A stretch of DNA of 64,000 nucleotides from Anaerolineales bacterium (GCA_015075625.1 JABTTZ010000001.1:682001-746000), one strand, 5' to 3'. Numbered from the stretch's first letter, positions 37,749-47,294 are shown. The notes: generated from the sequence alone by a model not told the origin. Numbers and translations are program-made.

Positions 37749-38780
37749 TCACTCGTTGAACAGTTCCCCTACGCTGCGTCCCTCATGCGCTCGCTTGATT
37801 ACCTCGGCAATCAGCGGGGCAACACTCAGAATCGTCAAATTGGGCAACTTCTCAATCTTTGCCGCGGGAATCGGCAGCGTATTCGTCGTCACAATTTCCT
37901 GAATCGGCAGCGCTGTCAGGCGCTCTATCGCCGGACCGCTCATCACCGCATGGGTGAAGGCAACATAGACCTCCCGTGCGCCATTATCAAGGGCGACCTG
38001 CACAGCGTTGGAGAGCGTACCACCCGTGTCACATTCATCGTCAATGACAATTGCCGCCTTGCCCGCCACCTCCCCAATCAGGCTCATCACCTCTGCCTGA
38101 TCGCGGTTGCCGATGCGCCGTTTCTCCACGACGGCAAGGGGCATATCCAGCCGTGCCGCGTAGTTGCGCCCCCGTTTGGCAAAGCCCAAATCCGTGCTGA
38201 GGACAACGCCATCCTCAAGGCGTTTTTCCGCGAAATAATCGCTAATCAAATGGAAGGCAGTCAGCGCATCGCCCGGGATGCTGAAAAAACCCTGAATCTG
38301 CGGCGCGTGGAGGTCAATCGCCATGTAGCGATCTGCGCCAGCGACTTGGATCATGTCTGCCAGCAGACGCGCTGTGATCGGCACACGGGGCTGATCTTTC
38401 TTATCGCTGCGCCCATAACTGAAATAGGGAATCACCACATTGATCCGCCCCGCCGAATCCCGTTTGAGGGCGTCTAGGGTGATCAGCATCTCCATGATGC
38501 TATCGCTGACGGGGGCAGACATTCCCATGATGTAGTAGACATCTTGCCCGCGCACCGATTGCATGAGGCGGACGAAAATATTCTCATTGGAAAACTTGAT
38601 CACCTCATGTTCACACAGAGGGATGTTCAGATAGTCAGATACCTCTTGCCCAAAGGGAACGTAGGTTGAGCCAGAGATCAGTTTTATATCCCCATACTGA
38701 CCGGGTGGGGGGTTATCTGGCGAACTACCGGGGGCATAGATGTACTTTGTACCGGGAATTTTACGTGATTTCATGGTCAT
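37749..38780 (-). CDS. prs: Ribose-phosphate pyrophosphokinase
   Basis: Makes PRPP from ribose-5-phosphate and ATP for nucleotide, His and NAD synthesis. It shows LISGSTYVPFGQEVSDYL, the flexible-loop segment YFSYGRSDKKDQPRVPITARLLADM, the metal-binding DLHAPQIQGFF and the PRPP loop VIDDECDTGGTLSNA (usual form DDxxxTGGT). The frame reaches 38801, but GGAGGGG seven bases before ATG 38780 fixes the start at MTMKSRK, giving 343 residues, slightly longer than the usual 310-320 because of an N-terminal extension with a Pro-rich loop. Confidence 0.94.
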   Translation of the reverse strand: MTMKSRKIPGTKYIYAPGSSPDNPPPGQYGDIKLISGSTYVPFGQEVSDYLNIPLCEHEVIKFSNENIFVRLMQSVRGQDVYYIMGMSAPVSDSIMEMLITLDALKRDSAGRINVVIPYFSYGRSDKKDQPRVPITARLLADMIQVAGADRYMAIDLHAPQIQGFFSIPGDALTAFHLISDYFAEKRLEDGVVLSTDLGFAKRGRNYAARLDMPLAVVEKRRIGNRDQAEVMSLIGEVAGKAAIVIDDECDTGGTLSNAVQVALDNGAREVYVAFTHAVMSGPAIERLTALPIQEIVTTNTLPIPAAKIEKLPNLTILSVAPLIAEVIKRAHEGRSVGELFNE

Positions 38781-38973
38781 AGGTATCACCCCTCCACACA
38801 ATCATTTTGTGGTGAACATGAGTCTAACGCAAGGATGCAGTGAGAACAATGTGACCCCCATGAGCAAATGAAAGGGGGTTTCCCACCGTTCGCCCAACGC
38901 TCCCTCACCATCCAAACCCCTTATGTTATACTTTCCCTCCGCATTTTGAGTTACAAAATTAGGAAAATGACCC

Positions 38974-40611
38974 GTGCCGACCCCGCCTATTCATCCGCCA
39001 GTTGATGCCCTTGTTGAATGTGTTCCCAATTTTAGTGAAGGACGCCGCCCAGAGGTGGTTCGCGCCATTGTTGAGGCAATGACCACCACCGCCCCCATTA
39101 TCCTGCTCGATCACAGCAGTGACGCCGACCACAATCGCACAGTGGTCACTTTTGTGGGGACGCCAGAAGCGGTAGAGGCTGCTTCCTTTGCCGGAATCAA
39201 AACGGCTGCGGCGTTGATCAACCTTGATCAGCATGAGGGACAGCACCCGCGCATTGGGGCGACGGATGTTGTCCCCTTCATCCCCATCCGCGAGGTGAGC
39301 ATGGAGCAATGTATTGCCATTGCCAAACGGTTAGGGGCGCGGGTTGCCACAGAATTAAACATTCCTGTCTATCTCTACGAGGCGGCGGCAACCCGCCCAG
39401 AACGTGAAAACCTTGAAAACATCCGACGTGGCGAATACGAGGGCTTGAAAACGGTCATCGGCACAGACCCCAACCGATTCCCCGACTTTGGCAAGCCGGA
39501 ACTTGGCGCGGCGGGGGCAACGGTGATCGGCGCACGCGCCCCGTTGATCGCCTTCAATGTGTACCTCACTACCGCCGATGTACGCATTGCCCAACAGATT
39601 GCCAAAGCGGTGCGCATGTCCAGCGGCGGCTTGCGCTTTGTGAAAGGGATGGGCGTCCTTGTGGAGGGACGGGCGCAGGTGTCGATGAACCTGACCAATT
39701 ATACAAAAACGCCTATTCACCGCGTGGTGGAGATGATTCGCAGCGAGGCACAGCGTTATGGGGTGGGCATCGCCTATTCCGAACTCGTGGGGTTGATCCC
39801 TGATGATGCGCTGATCGACGCCGCCCAATGGTATTTGCAGTTGGATGCCTTCGAGAAACGGCAGTTGTTGGATCGTCGTTTGGCGGCGGCACATGCGGCG
39901 GCGCATCCCCGCCCCGCCATAAGCGAACCTCCCATCCCTGAAGATGCCACTCGGCTTGCTCAACCAACGCTCGGACTTCCCCCGGTGGAGGTGGCGCCCG
40001 ATGGGGTGAGCCGCTTTGTCAGCGAGGTTGCCGCAGGGACGCCCGTCCCCGGTGGCGGTTCGGTGGCAGCGCTGGCAGGAGCGTTGGCAGGGGCGCTGGC
40101 GGAGATGGTTGCCCGCCTGACGGTGGGCAAGAAAAAATATGCCGATGTCGCCCCGGAGATGGATACTATAGTCCTTTCCGCACAAGGCTTGCGCGGAAAG
40201 CTGCTATCCGCTGTCCAAGATGACTCTGACGCCTATCGCGCCGTCATGGATGCTTACAAATTGGACGCTATGCATCCAGCGCGTGAGGGGGCAATCCAAG
40301 CGGCACTGGAACGGGCGGCACATGTTCCCCTTTCGGTAATGCGCTTGGGGCTGGAAATCATGCGGCTGGCAAGAACCGCCGCCGAAAAGGGAAACACCAA
40401 CGCGGCTACCGATGCCGGCGTCAGCGCTTACATGGCGCTGGCGGGGATCGAAGGGGCGGCGCTGAATGTCCGCGTAAATGCCCAGAACCTTACCGCAGCG
40501 GGGCGGGCGGATGCGCTGCGGGCGGATGTCGCCGCGCTCTTGAGCGAAGCGCGGGGGATGATCGGCGTCATTGTGGCGGCGGTGGAAGGGCGCACGGGGT
40601 TAAAAAACTAA
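38974..40611 (+). CDS. ftcD: Bifunctional glutamate formiminotransferase / formimino-THF cyclodeaminase
   Basis: A 545-residue fusion. Residues 5-300 are formiminotransferase (LVECVPNFSEGRRPEVV, DHSSDADHNRTVVTFVG, QHEGQHPRIGATDVVPFIP). Residues 340-545 are the all-helical cyclodeaminase (FVSEVAAGTPVPGGGSVAALAGALAGAL..MVARLTVGKKKY). Together they pass a formimino group from formiminoglutamate to tetrahydrofolate and release ammonia. Such fusions are known in animals and some bacteria. No other histidine-degradation (hut) gene lies nearby. It starts with GTG; AGGAAAA lies 7-13 bases before it, and the nearby ATG 38967 is in another frame. The M23 peptidase gene begins three bases after its stop. 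Confidence 0.95.
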   Translation: MPTPPIHPPVDALVECVPNFSEGRRPEVVRAIVEAMTTTAPIILLDHSSDADHNRTVVTFVGTPEAVEAASFAGIKTAAALINLDQHEGQHPRIGATDVVPFIPIREVSMEQCIAIAKRLGARVATELNIPVYLYEAAATRPERENLENIRRGEYEGLKTVIGTDPNRFPDFGKPELGAAGATVIGARAPLIAFNVYLTTADVRIAQQIAKAVRMSSGGLRFVKGMGVLVEGRAQVSMNLTNYTKTPIHRVVEMIRSEAQRYGVGIAYSELVGLIPDDALIDAAQWYLQLDAFEKRQLLDRRLAAAHAAAHPRPAISEPPIPEDATRLAQPTLGLPPVEVAPDGVSRFVSEVAAGTPVPGGGSVAALAGALAGALAEMVARLTVGKKKYADVAPEMDTIVLSAQGLRGKLLSAVQDDSDAYRAVMDAYKLDAMHPAREGAIQAALERAAHVPLSVMRLGLEIMRLARTAAEKGNTNAATDAGVSAYMALAGIEGAALNVRVNAQNLTAAGRADALRADVAALLSEARGMIGVIVAAVEGRTGLKN

Positions 40612-40614
40612 GCG

Positions 40615-41637
40615 ATGCGTCGTACCCTCATCAGCATCCTTCTCGTCGGCTGTGTGGGAATCGCCCTCTTGGGGGCGCTTCCTCCCGCCTATGCTCAAAA
40701 CAACGAGACAAACACCCCATTTCCAACCAACACCCCCCGCCAGCGGGCAACCCCCTCGCCCACCTACACCCCGCCGCCGACAGTCACCCCCGCCCCCACG
40801 ACGATTAGCACGCTAATTCCGGGCGGCTTTGGGGGAGCGGATGCCACCTGGACGCCGCTCCCGCCCACCGAGTCAAACGTTGTGGAGGGTCATTTCCTCT
40901 TTCGCCGTCCCTTCAGTGACGACCTGATCACCTATTGGGCGCGGAACTACGCTTATGGCTCAACCAGCAACGGCAATTTGCGCGTCCATCACGGGCTGGA
41001 TTTTCCCAACCCTAGCGGCACACCCGTCCTCGCGGCGGCAGATGGCGTCGTCTATTGGGCGGGTGAAGATGTGACCACCTTGTTTGGTCCTCAGCCCGAT
41101 TTCTATGGACGGCTGATCGTCATTGAACACCCTTTTCAGTATGTCGGCGGCATCAAAATCTACACGCTCTACGGGCATTTGCGCGATGTGAATGTCACCG
41201 TTGGCGAAACAGTGACGGCGGGGCAGGTGATCGGTTATGTTGGCTCAGCGGGGATTGCCGCCGGAGCGCATCTCCATTTTGAAGTGCGGACGGGCGAACC
41301 GGAAAACTATTACGCTACCCGCAACCCCGAATTGTGGCTTGCCCCTTACCCAAATACGGGCGTCGTCGCTGCGCGGGTCATGGATGTCAATGGGACGCCC
41401 CTTCAGGGGGTGATGGTTGAGGTCAAGTCGCCCGGCGTCTACCAGCAAGCGTGGACGTATACGGGCTTTAATGTGAACGGCGATCTCGGCTTCAACGAGA
41501 ATGTCACCGTCCCCGATGTGCCTGCTGGCTACCACACCCTAACGATCACCGGGGCGGATACAATTCTCCGCTATCGGCGTATTGTTTATGTGGAGGCGGG
41601 CAAAGTCACCCTTGTCACGATCAATATCCAGCCCTGA
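40615..41637 (+). CDS. Secreted M23 (LytM-type) metallopeptidase with Thr/Pro linker
   Basis: A signal peptide (1-27, cut near AYAQN), about 50 residues of TPTPT linker, then an M23 domain with the zinc motif HHGLDFP (HxxxD, residues about 122-128) and HLHFEV (about 222-227), both intact. M23 enzymes cut peptidoglycan cross-bridges. The C-terminal 90 residues are a carboxypeptidase-regulatory-like beta domain (GVVAARVMDVNGTPLQGVMVEV) that may bind the wall. The ATG directly follows the ftcD stop, which suggests cotranscription although the functions look unrelated. Confidence 0.9.
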   Translation: MRRTLISILLVGCVGIALLGALPPAYAQNNETNTPFPTNTPRQRATPSPTYTPPPTVTPAPTTISTLIPGGFGGADATWTPLPPTESNVVEGHFLFRRPFSDDLITYWARNYAYGSTSNGNLRVHHGLDFPNPSGTPVLAAADGVVYWAGEDVTTLFGPQPDFYGRLIVIEHPFQYVGGIKIYTLYGHLRDVNVTVGETVTAGQVIGYVGSAGIAAGAHLHFEVRTGEPENYYATRNPELWLAPYPNTGVVAARVMDVNGTPLQGVMVEVKSPGVYQQAWTYTGFNVNGDLGFNENVTVPDVPAGYHTLTITGADTILRYRRIVYVEAGKVTLVTINIQP

Positions 41638-41696
41638 GACTTGCTATGATCTGGCTTATGCCCTAGTCGTCTATCAGGAAGATAACCATAGAAAGA

Positions 41697-41870
41697 GACG
41701 ACCCTCATCCCCCTAACCCCCTTCTCCCTGTGAGAGAAGGGGGAATCACATTTTTGAGGGGGCGTCCCCCTCGCCCGCAGCATTTCTCCCCTTTCCCTGA
41801 CTACGGGGAAAGGGGACGGGGAATAGGGGTTTTTTAGAAATTTTCTTGGTGGTCTACTAGCCCGCCTGAT
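41697..41870. repeat. Intergenic inverted-repeat block between M23 and propeller genes
   Basis: No gene. It starts with a CCCCCTTCTCCCTGTGAG/GAGAAGGGGGAA hairpin (41718-41744). It continues with GGGGGCGTCCCCCTCGCCCGCAGC and a CCCCTTTCCC/GGGGAAAGGGG hairpin, and ends in GGGGAATAGGGGTTTTTTAGAAATTTTC. This last part repeats the block at 19.04-19.15 kb. The GGGG..T6 end resembles a weak terminator for the M23 gene. Confidence 0.55.
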
Positions 41871-41890
41871 ATATAGTCCATGCTAAATTG

Positions 41891-42949
41891 ATGAGGATGA
41901 TCGGACAACCTGTGTCTATCACAAATCGAACGAAAACCCCACCGCAAGGCGGTGAGAATCCCTCCCCCCGCCGCCGCCTGCTCTATTTCCTGATCTTTGG
42001 GATGGTCATTGCCCTCATTGCTGGCGGGGGGTTCTTTCTTCTCTACAACGATGTAACCAACCGCTACAAGGGTGAGCGTCACGACGCCGTACCCGTCGCT
42101 GCTGGTGTGACGCTCACTGCTTACCTTCACTTTGAGGAAGCAAACGTGTTTCCCATTGGGATTACCGCCGCTTCCAACGGCGATCTCTACTTGAGCCTGT
42201 TTGGGAGGAGCGCGGTGAAGCGGGTGAGCGACAGCGGGCAAATGACCACCGCCGTTCCGCTCACCGCCCCCGGCGCAATCACCCTCGCCCCTGATGGAAC
42301 GCTCTATGTCATTGATTATTCCGCGCCGGATTTTCGTGCTTTGGGAACGCTCAAGCGCATAACGCCTGATGGGATGGTTCGTTTCCACGCCGAGACGATC
42401 AATCAGGTAGGGCTGCCTCTTTTTGCCGACCTCGCCCTTGACGAGGTGGGGAATCTCTACGTTTCTGACCCCGACAAGGGCGTGATCTGGCGCGTGACGC
42501 CGGAGGGGGCAGCGCTCGTTTGGTGGACGATTCCCCTTCTGGGGACGACGAAAGCACAGCCTATTGGGCTTGCCTATGAACCTAGCCGCAAATCCCTTCT
42601 CATTGCCGACGCCGGAACAGGGACGCTCTACCGCGCTGCCTTGACGGATTCTGTTCCTGTTGGCGAGCCGCTCTACCGCGCCGCTGGGGTTAACTTGCGG
42701 ACGGTTGCCGTCGATTCCGCCGGACGTATCTATCTGAGCTTGTGGCAAGGCGATAACGGTGTCGTGCGCCGGCTTGAACCAGACGGCACGCTGACGACGA
42801 TTGCTGAAAAATTCCGCGCCCCCTTAGGGATGCTTGCCAAAGGCAGTGTGTTGTACGTCGTCAATTCCGACATCACCGGACTGATCGATCAGATCGGGGA
42901 CAAACCACCGTTCACTGTAGATCGTCTTGACCTGAGCGTCCTCCCATGA
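41891..42949 (+). CDS. Membrane-anchored SMP-30/NHL-like beta-propeller protein
   Basis: One N-terminal transmembrane helix (about residues 33-55, LIFGMVIALIAGGGFFLLY) behind a basic segment, then an extracytoplasmic six-bladed propeller. The repeats are of the FPIGITAASNGDLYLSLF, LAPDGTLYVIDY, LALDEVGNLYVSD and VAVDSAGRIYLSL kind, as in SMP-30/gluconolactonase and NHL proteins. Metal and substrate residues cannot be assigned. In-frame starts lie at 41888 (TTG), 41891 and 41897 (ATG). The stop overlaps the alcohol dehydrogenase start by ATGA. Confidence 0.72.
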   Translation: MRMIGQPVSITNRTKTPPQGGENPSPRRRLLYFLIFGMVIALIAGGGFFLLYNDVTNRYKGERHDAVPVAAGVTLTAYLHFEEANVFPIGITAASNGDLYLSLFGRSAVKRVSDSGQMTTAVPLTAPGAITLAPDGTLYVIDYSAPDFRALGTLKRITPDGMVRFHAETINQVGLPLFADLALDEVGNLYVSDPDKGVIWRVTPEGAALVWWTIPLLGTTKAQPIGLAYEPSRKSLLIADAGTGTLYRAALTDSVPVGEPLYRAAGVNLRTVAVDSAGRIYLSLWQGDNGVVRRLEPDGTLTTIAEKFRAPLGMLAKGSVLYVVNSDITGLIDQIGDKPPFTVDRLDLSVLP

Positions 42950-44106
42950 CGACGCTCTCCTTTGAATTTGCCACCGCGACGCGGATTGTATTCGGGGCGG
43001 GGAAACTTGCCGAGATCGGCTCACTGGCAAAAGGATTCGGGCGGCGGGCGCTTGTTATCACCGGAGGGACGCCCGCCCGCGCCGAAGGGCTGCTAGGGCG
43101 TTTGCACGCCGCAGGTGTGCTGAGCATCCCCTTTTCTGTGGTTGGTGAGCCGACGATTGCTCTGGCAGCGGCAGGCGCGGCGGCTGCACGGGAATCGGCG
43201 TGCGATCTCGTCATTGGCTTTGGTGGGGGGAGCGCTCTTGATGCGGGAAAAGCAATTGCTGCTTTCGTCACGAACAGCGCTCCGCCGCTGCGCTACCTTG
43301 AAGTCATTGGCGAGGGAAAAGCCCTTGAACAGCCACCCTTGCCTTATATCGCCATTCCCACCACTGCCGGAACAGGCGCCGAAGTGACCCGCAACGCGGT
43401 TCTTACCTCCCCGGAACACAAGGTGAAGGTGAGCTTGCGCAGCCCGTTGATGCTTCCCCGCCTTGCCCTTGTCGATCCCGAACTGAGTTACGGACTCCCC
43501 CCCGCCATCACCGCCAGCACGGGACTTGACGCACTAACTCAAGTGGTTGAACCGTTTGTGTGCAACGCCCCGAACCCAATCACCGATGCGCTTTGCCGTG
43601 AGGGAATTCAACGAGGGGCGGCGTCGCTGCGCGAGGCATATGCAAAGGACACTCCCCGCGCCCGTGAAGGGATGGCGCTTTGCAGCGTGTTGGGGGGGCT
43701 GGCCTTAGCGAACGCTCGTTTGGGTGCGGTGCATGGTTTTGCCGCGCCGATTGGGGGGATGTTTTCCGCCCCACACGGGGCAATCTGTGCGGCACTCTTG
43801 CCGCAGGTCATGGCGATAAACATTGCTGCCTTGCGCAGCCGCGCTGCGGAAAATCCAGCCCTTCATCGTTATGAGGACGTTGCCCGCCTTCTCACCGGAA
43901 ACGCGGCAGCAGCGGCGGAAGATGGGGCGGCATGGGTGGCTGATCTGGTGAGCGCCCTCGCCGTTTCGCCCTTAGCCAGCTATGGCATTGGGGTGGACGA
44001 TTTGCCCGCGATTGTGGCAAAGGCACGCGATGCCAGTTCGATGAGAGGCAACCCCCTTCCCCTCACCGATGAGGAATTGACCGAAGTGCTTGTACGAGCG
44101 CTCTGA
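42946..44106 (+). CDS. Iron-containing alcohol dehydrogenase family protein
   Basis: A 386-residue group III alcohol dehydrogenase. It has the NAD-binding GFGGGSALDAGKAIAA and IPTTAGTGAEVTRNAV loops. The metal site is suggested by the later Asp and by His residues in LGAVHGFAAPIGGMFSAPHGAICAALLP. Substrate is unknown; the family covers short alcohols, lactaldehyde, maleylacetate and others. The N-terminus (LSFEFATATRIVFGAGKLAEIG) is standard. The 4-base overlap with the propeller gene means they are translated together, an unusual pairing of a surface protein with a cytosolic oxidoreductase. Confidence 0.92.
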   Translation: MTTLSFEFATATRIVFGAGKLAEIGSLAKGFGRRALVITGGTPARAEGLLGRLHAAGVLSIPFSVVGEPTIALAAAGAAAARESACDLVIGFGGGSALDAGKAIAAFVTNSAPPLRYLEVIGEGKALEQPPLPYIAIPTTAGTGAEVTRNAVLTSPEHKVKVSLRSPLMLPRLALVDPELSYGLPPAITASTGLDALTQVVEPFVCNAPNPITDALCREGIQRGAASLREAYAKDTPRAREGMALCSVLGGLALANARLGAVHGFAAPIGGMFSAPHGAICAALLPQVMAINIAALRSRAAENPALHRYEDVARLLTGNAAAAAEDGAAWVADLVSALAVSPLASYGIGVDDLPAIVAKARDASSMRGNPLPLTDEELTEVLVRAL

Positions 44107-44113
44107 GAGAGGC

Positions 44114-45976
44114 TTAGAGCGTCAGCAAGAACAAGCGATCATCGCGCTTGACCAACAACCCATCTTGGTAGGCACAGAGCGCATCTCCCTGCCCAACGAA
44201 GGTTTCCGTTTGGGTGAACACCTTGCCCCGTCCCCCGTTCAACCGCTCTTGGACGATTCCTACATCGGACGCCCGCAGCAGAATACCTGTCATATAGGCA
44301 TGTGCCTCCAATGGATCGAAATCCTCGGCTTTCACCGTGCGGGCGTTTGCCAAGCGCCCCTTCAGATCAACCTCATCAAGGCGCACCTGTTCCACCCCGT
44401 TGATCTGTGTATGGCGGGCGATTAAGACACTCTGCGGGGCAAAGTATGCGGTTATGCTGAGGACAACCTCACCGCGATCAAGAGGTGTCACCGCCGCATC
44501 GATGCGCGTTGAGCCATCGAGAAGGAAGAACGAATAGGCGCTGTAGACACGGAAGCAGCCGATCACGCGATCCATGTCGGGGGCAACCTGTATCCACGTT
44601 TGATTTTCGGCTGCTGCCATCACCGGCTGTTCTAACAGGTTGCCCTGTTCGATAGACCCGCGCATCAGATAGCCCCCCACAAGGCGATAGAGGTGGCGCG
44701 TGCTTGCCCCAAACATCGGGGCATTCCCACCATAGCGCCCCGTCGTCGTCTTGAGGATGCCCACCGGTTTACCTGTGCTGCAATCGACCACCATCAGGTC
44801 GTCACTATCGGGCGCGGGCGAAATGATGATCATATCCTCCAAGAAGGTGAACCGCGCATTGGAAAGGGCATCAAAGAGGACGACGCGCTGTGTCGCGCCA
44901 TTCCCTATGCGGTAGTAGATAAAGCGTTCGTTCTCGCGGGCGATCAGGCGGATCGTCTCGCCAGATACCTTCCATGCCACAATATTTCCCCCCGCTTGGA
45001 AAATCGGACGGCTGCCAGCAACTTGCCCGCCAAGTTTCGGCGTGGGCGGGGTGGGCGATGCCGCTGCACAGATGGGGCATTGCGCCCGACTGTCGGGGTA
45101 GCTTGCCCCACAATTGGCGCACTCCCGCAGCCCATTGAGGTAATCACAAAGCGCTGCTTCAGGGAATACCATGCGTTTGCCGGCAGTGAAGAATGTCTCA
45201 AAGCAGGTGATCAACTCATCGGTGAGCAGTTCTGGCGCGTAGGCAATGCGCGGGTATTTGACCTGTGCATCGAAGACGCTGATCCGCCCTTGCGCCCGCC
45301 CGATGAGCGTTGTCACGAGGGGATGAACGCCACCGTAGGGGTGCGTGAGTAAGAGCGACTTAAACAGCAAGACGGCGAAGGAGTACCAATCATGTTCCGG
45401 TTTGAAGATCGGCGCTTTGTCCAGATCAACGCCATAGAGAAGCGGATCGAGGAACGCCTCCGTGCCAACCATACAGGGGTGAGCGCCATATTGAAAACTA
45501 TCGGTGTCAATGAAGATCATCTCTGTGGGCGCTTTTCCCGCCGCCCCATTGAACATCAGGTTGAGATCGTTGAAATCGCCAACGACCATTCCTGCCTGAT
45601 GGATCGCCTGAAGCGTTCGCCATGTGTCAAGGAAAAGCGCCGTCACCTCCCGCGCTGTAATGCCGCTGGTGGCGCGGTAATTCTTTGTGGAAAGCCGTCG
45701 CACCTCTACATAATTCGGGTCTAAGAGCGCCATAGTGAACCCAACCACAGTTTTCGCGCTTTTGTCAAAGGTGAGCGTGCGGGGGGCAATCACCTGGTTG
45801 GGTAGGGCAGCACAGGCGGCAATCATATCGCGCAGCTTCCGGTCACGGGCGGGGGTGGGCTGGCTATAGACTTTCACCGCATCGCCCTTGTACCGGAAGA
45901 TTGTCGCCTCGCCGCCCATCCCAATCACATCTTTATCGGACAAATTGACTCGTTTGTTGTCAATGGTGACGTTCAT
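44114..45976 (-). CDS. Protein kinase-like protein with zinc ribbon and beta-propeller (TerY-P type)
   Basis: Residues 1-285 have a kinase fold: Gly-rich IGMGGEATIF, Lys35 in DAVKVY, the catalytic-loop equivalent VVGDFNDLNLMF (Asp134, Asn139) and the metal-site FIDTDSFQYG (Asp157). This GDFN/DTDSFQ form is that of the kinases paired with VWA and PP2C proteins in Ter-linked modules. A zinc ribbon follows (Cys286, Cys289, Cys300, Cys303), a short Pro-rich linker, then about 300 residues of repeated beta strands that look like a propeller. It is the last gene of the five-gene minus-strand operon, 42 bases after the phosphatase, and probably adds phosphates that the PP2C removes. Confidence 0.85.
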   Translation of the reverse strand: MNVTIDNKRVNLSDKDVIGMGGEATIFRYKGDAVKVYSQPTPARDRKLRDMIAACAALPNQVIAPRTLTFDKSAKTVVGFTMALLDPNYVEVRRLSTKNYRATSGITAREVTALFLDTWRTLQAIHQAGMVVGDFNDLNLMFNGAAGKAPTEMIFIDTDSFQYGAHPCMVGTEAFLDPLLYGVDLDKAPIFKPEHDWYSFAVLLFKSLLLTHPYGGVHPLVTTLIGRAQGRISVFDAQVKYPRIAYAPELLTDELITCFETFFTAGKRMVFPEAALCDYLNGLRECANCGASYPDSRAQCPICAAASPTPPTPKLGGQVAGSRPIFQAGGNIVAWKVSGETIRLIARENERFIYYRIGNGATQRVVLFDALSNARFTFLEDMIIISPAPDSDDLMVVDCSTGKPVGILKTTTGRYGGNAPMFGASTRHLYRLVGGYLMRGSIEQGNLLEQPVMAAAENQTWIQVAPDMDRVIGCFRVYSAYSFFLLDGSTRIDAAVTPLDRGEVVLSITAYFAPQSVLIARHTQINGVEQVRLDEVDLKGRLANARTVKAEDFDPLEAHAYMTGILLRASDVGIVQERLNGGRGKVFTQTETFVGQGDALCAYQDGLLVKRDDRLFLLTL

Positions 45977-46018
45977 GGCTGCCTTCCCTTATTCCCTGCG
46001 CTATCTGGTGCTGTTCAG

Positions 46019-46741
46019 CTATGCCCCGATTCGTTCCACCGCAATCACCGTAGCATCATCACGGAAACGTTTTTCTTGGCTGGAAAGAACGTTCAGCCAA
46101 CGCTGGACTCCGCGTGGGTGGGCTTTTCCCCACAGGTTAGGGAGAACGTCTGCCTCGAAACCATCCGTTGCGATGGCAACCCGCGCCCAATCTGAAGGGA
46201 GGGGGTAGATATCGAACCCGCTTGGTAGCGCTGCCTCTGCCAGCACCGCTGGATCAACAACGTGGTAGCCGATGTAGCTTGGCGTGTTATTTTCGTCGCG
46301 GCGAATCATCCGGCTATCCAGCACAATGAGTCCATCACCAGCGGCGAAGATAACCCCGCCGGTGGGTGTGATCACGACGCCAATCACGGTGAAAAGCAGG
46401 TAATCGCGGACAAAGCCCGGACGGTTCATCGGGTCTACAGCGCTGACGATTCCCTCTAAGAAGCGGATTGTTTCGGCATAGATCACATCTGGCAGTCCCT
46501 CTAGGGCGATTCCTTCCGCCAACGCCCGCGCCACCCGCCCGCTAATGAACTGCGCCGCCAACGCCGCACCCACCTCCGAACGCCCCCCAACGCCGCAGCC
46601 ATCACAGACAATACCAATCACCGCATCCGCCTGTTCAAGCAGGGTGTAGGCATCCTGACAGTTCATCCCTCGCAAAATATGATCGCGCCCTGTGACTTGT
46701 CCAGCGCGGGCGCGCAGCCGAATGTCCGCCGTCGTGGTCAC
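46019..46741 (-). CDS. PP2C-family Ser/Thr protein phosphatase
   Basis: A 240-residue phosphatase of the short PP2C class. It shows the opening GRDHILRGMNCQDAY, metal-binding VCDGCGVGGRSEVGAALAA (DG motif), VAIATDGFEAD and the closing FRDDATVIAVER (DD motif). It hydrolyses phospho-Ser/Thr with two metal ions. There is no sensor or membrane domain. Its start overlaps the NADAR gene stop by four bases (ATGA), and the kinase gene follows, so it should oppose that kinase. Confidence 0.9.
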   Translation of the reverse strand: MTTTADIRLRARAGQVTGRDHILRGMNCQDAYTLLEQADAVIGIVCDGCGVGGRSEVGAALAAQFISGRVARALAEGIALEGLPDVIYAETIRFLEGIVSAVDPMNRPGFVRDYLLFTVIGVVITPTGGVIFAAGDGLIVLDSRMIRRDENNTPSYIGYHVVDPAVLAEAALPSGFDIYPLPSDWARVAIATDGFEADVLPNLWGKAHPRGVQRWLNVLSSQEKRFRDDATVIAVERIGA

Positions 46742-47208
46742 TGTGTTCCCTCCGTTGTCTGTGTCTGTCCCTCTTGTTCACGAAGGATCGCCCGCACCGC
46801 AGCGAGGATCACACCGAGGCGGTTTTTTCCCGTGCCGTTCGTCCCAATGCCCCAGTAGTAATCCTTTGGCGCGTTCTCCACGAGCGCCTCATCGCCCGTT
46901 CCCAAGAGGATGGCGCGAATCGCCTCGTTTTGGCTGAACTTTGCCAAGACCGCCGCTTGCATAATCGCTTCCTTCACGCTCTCCCAATCGGGACGGAGTG
47001 GGCGTTTTCGATCCCGCCCCATCAACGCCGCCTGATTAGGCGTCTTTGCCAATCGGATTCGTTCGACATGCTCCGTGCCAACAAATTTCTGAGCTTGGAA
47101 GTAGTGTTCACTCGTTTTCCAGTACACGCCATCAAGGGTGAAGCCATGTCGGGAAAAGTTCGAGAAACAGCCGTGTTCCCCTGTTGTGGAATAGAAATAG
47201 ATGGGCAT
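46738..47208 (-). CDS. NADAR/YbiA-type N-glycosidase or ADP-ribose hydrolase
   Basis: A 156-residue NADAR domain protein. The core reads FSNFSRHGFTLDGVYWKTSEHYFQAQKF, then a GRDRKRPLRPDW segment, VKEAIMQAAVLAKFSQN and the end motif KDYYWGIGTNGTGKNRLGVIL. The conserved Glu of SEHYFQAQK is present. Family members cleave N-glycosidic bonds: E. coli YbiA acts on early riboflavin intermediates, and others remove ADP-ribose from guanine in DNA or counter NAD-derived toxins. No riboflavin gene is near. Its position between a VWA protein and a phosphatase points to NAD/ADP-ribose signalling. Confidence 0.92.
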   Translation of the reverse strand: MPIYFYSTTGEHGCFSNFSRHGFTLDGVYWKTSEHYFQAQKFVGTEHVERIRLAKTPNQAALMGRDRKRPLRPDWESVKEAIMQAAVLAKFSQNEAIRAILLGTGDEALVENAPKDYYWGIGTNGTGKNRLGVILAAVRAILREQEGQTQTTEGTQ

Positions 47209-47248
47209 AATCGTTTATCCTCTCAGAGACAACGCATCGAACGCCTGC

Positions 47249-47284
47249 CTTTTGTAGGGGCGCATGGTATACGCCCTACAAAAG
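47249..47284. repeat. Palindromic element between the VWA and NADAR genes
   Basis: Long arms CTTTTGTAGGGGCG and CGCCCTACAAAAG (13 pairs, one bulged G) around a CATGGTATA loop. It is the only substantial content of the 86-base spacer. As RNA it would form a strong hairpin inside the operon transcript and could lower or process downstream message. The element is related to those at 3669 and 48074. Confidence 0.7.
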
Positions 47285-47294
47285 AAAGAAGGTA

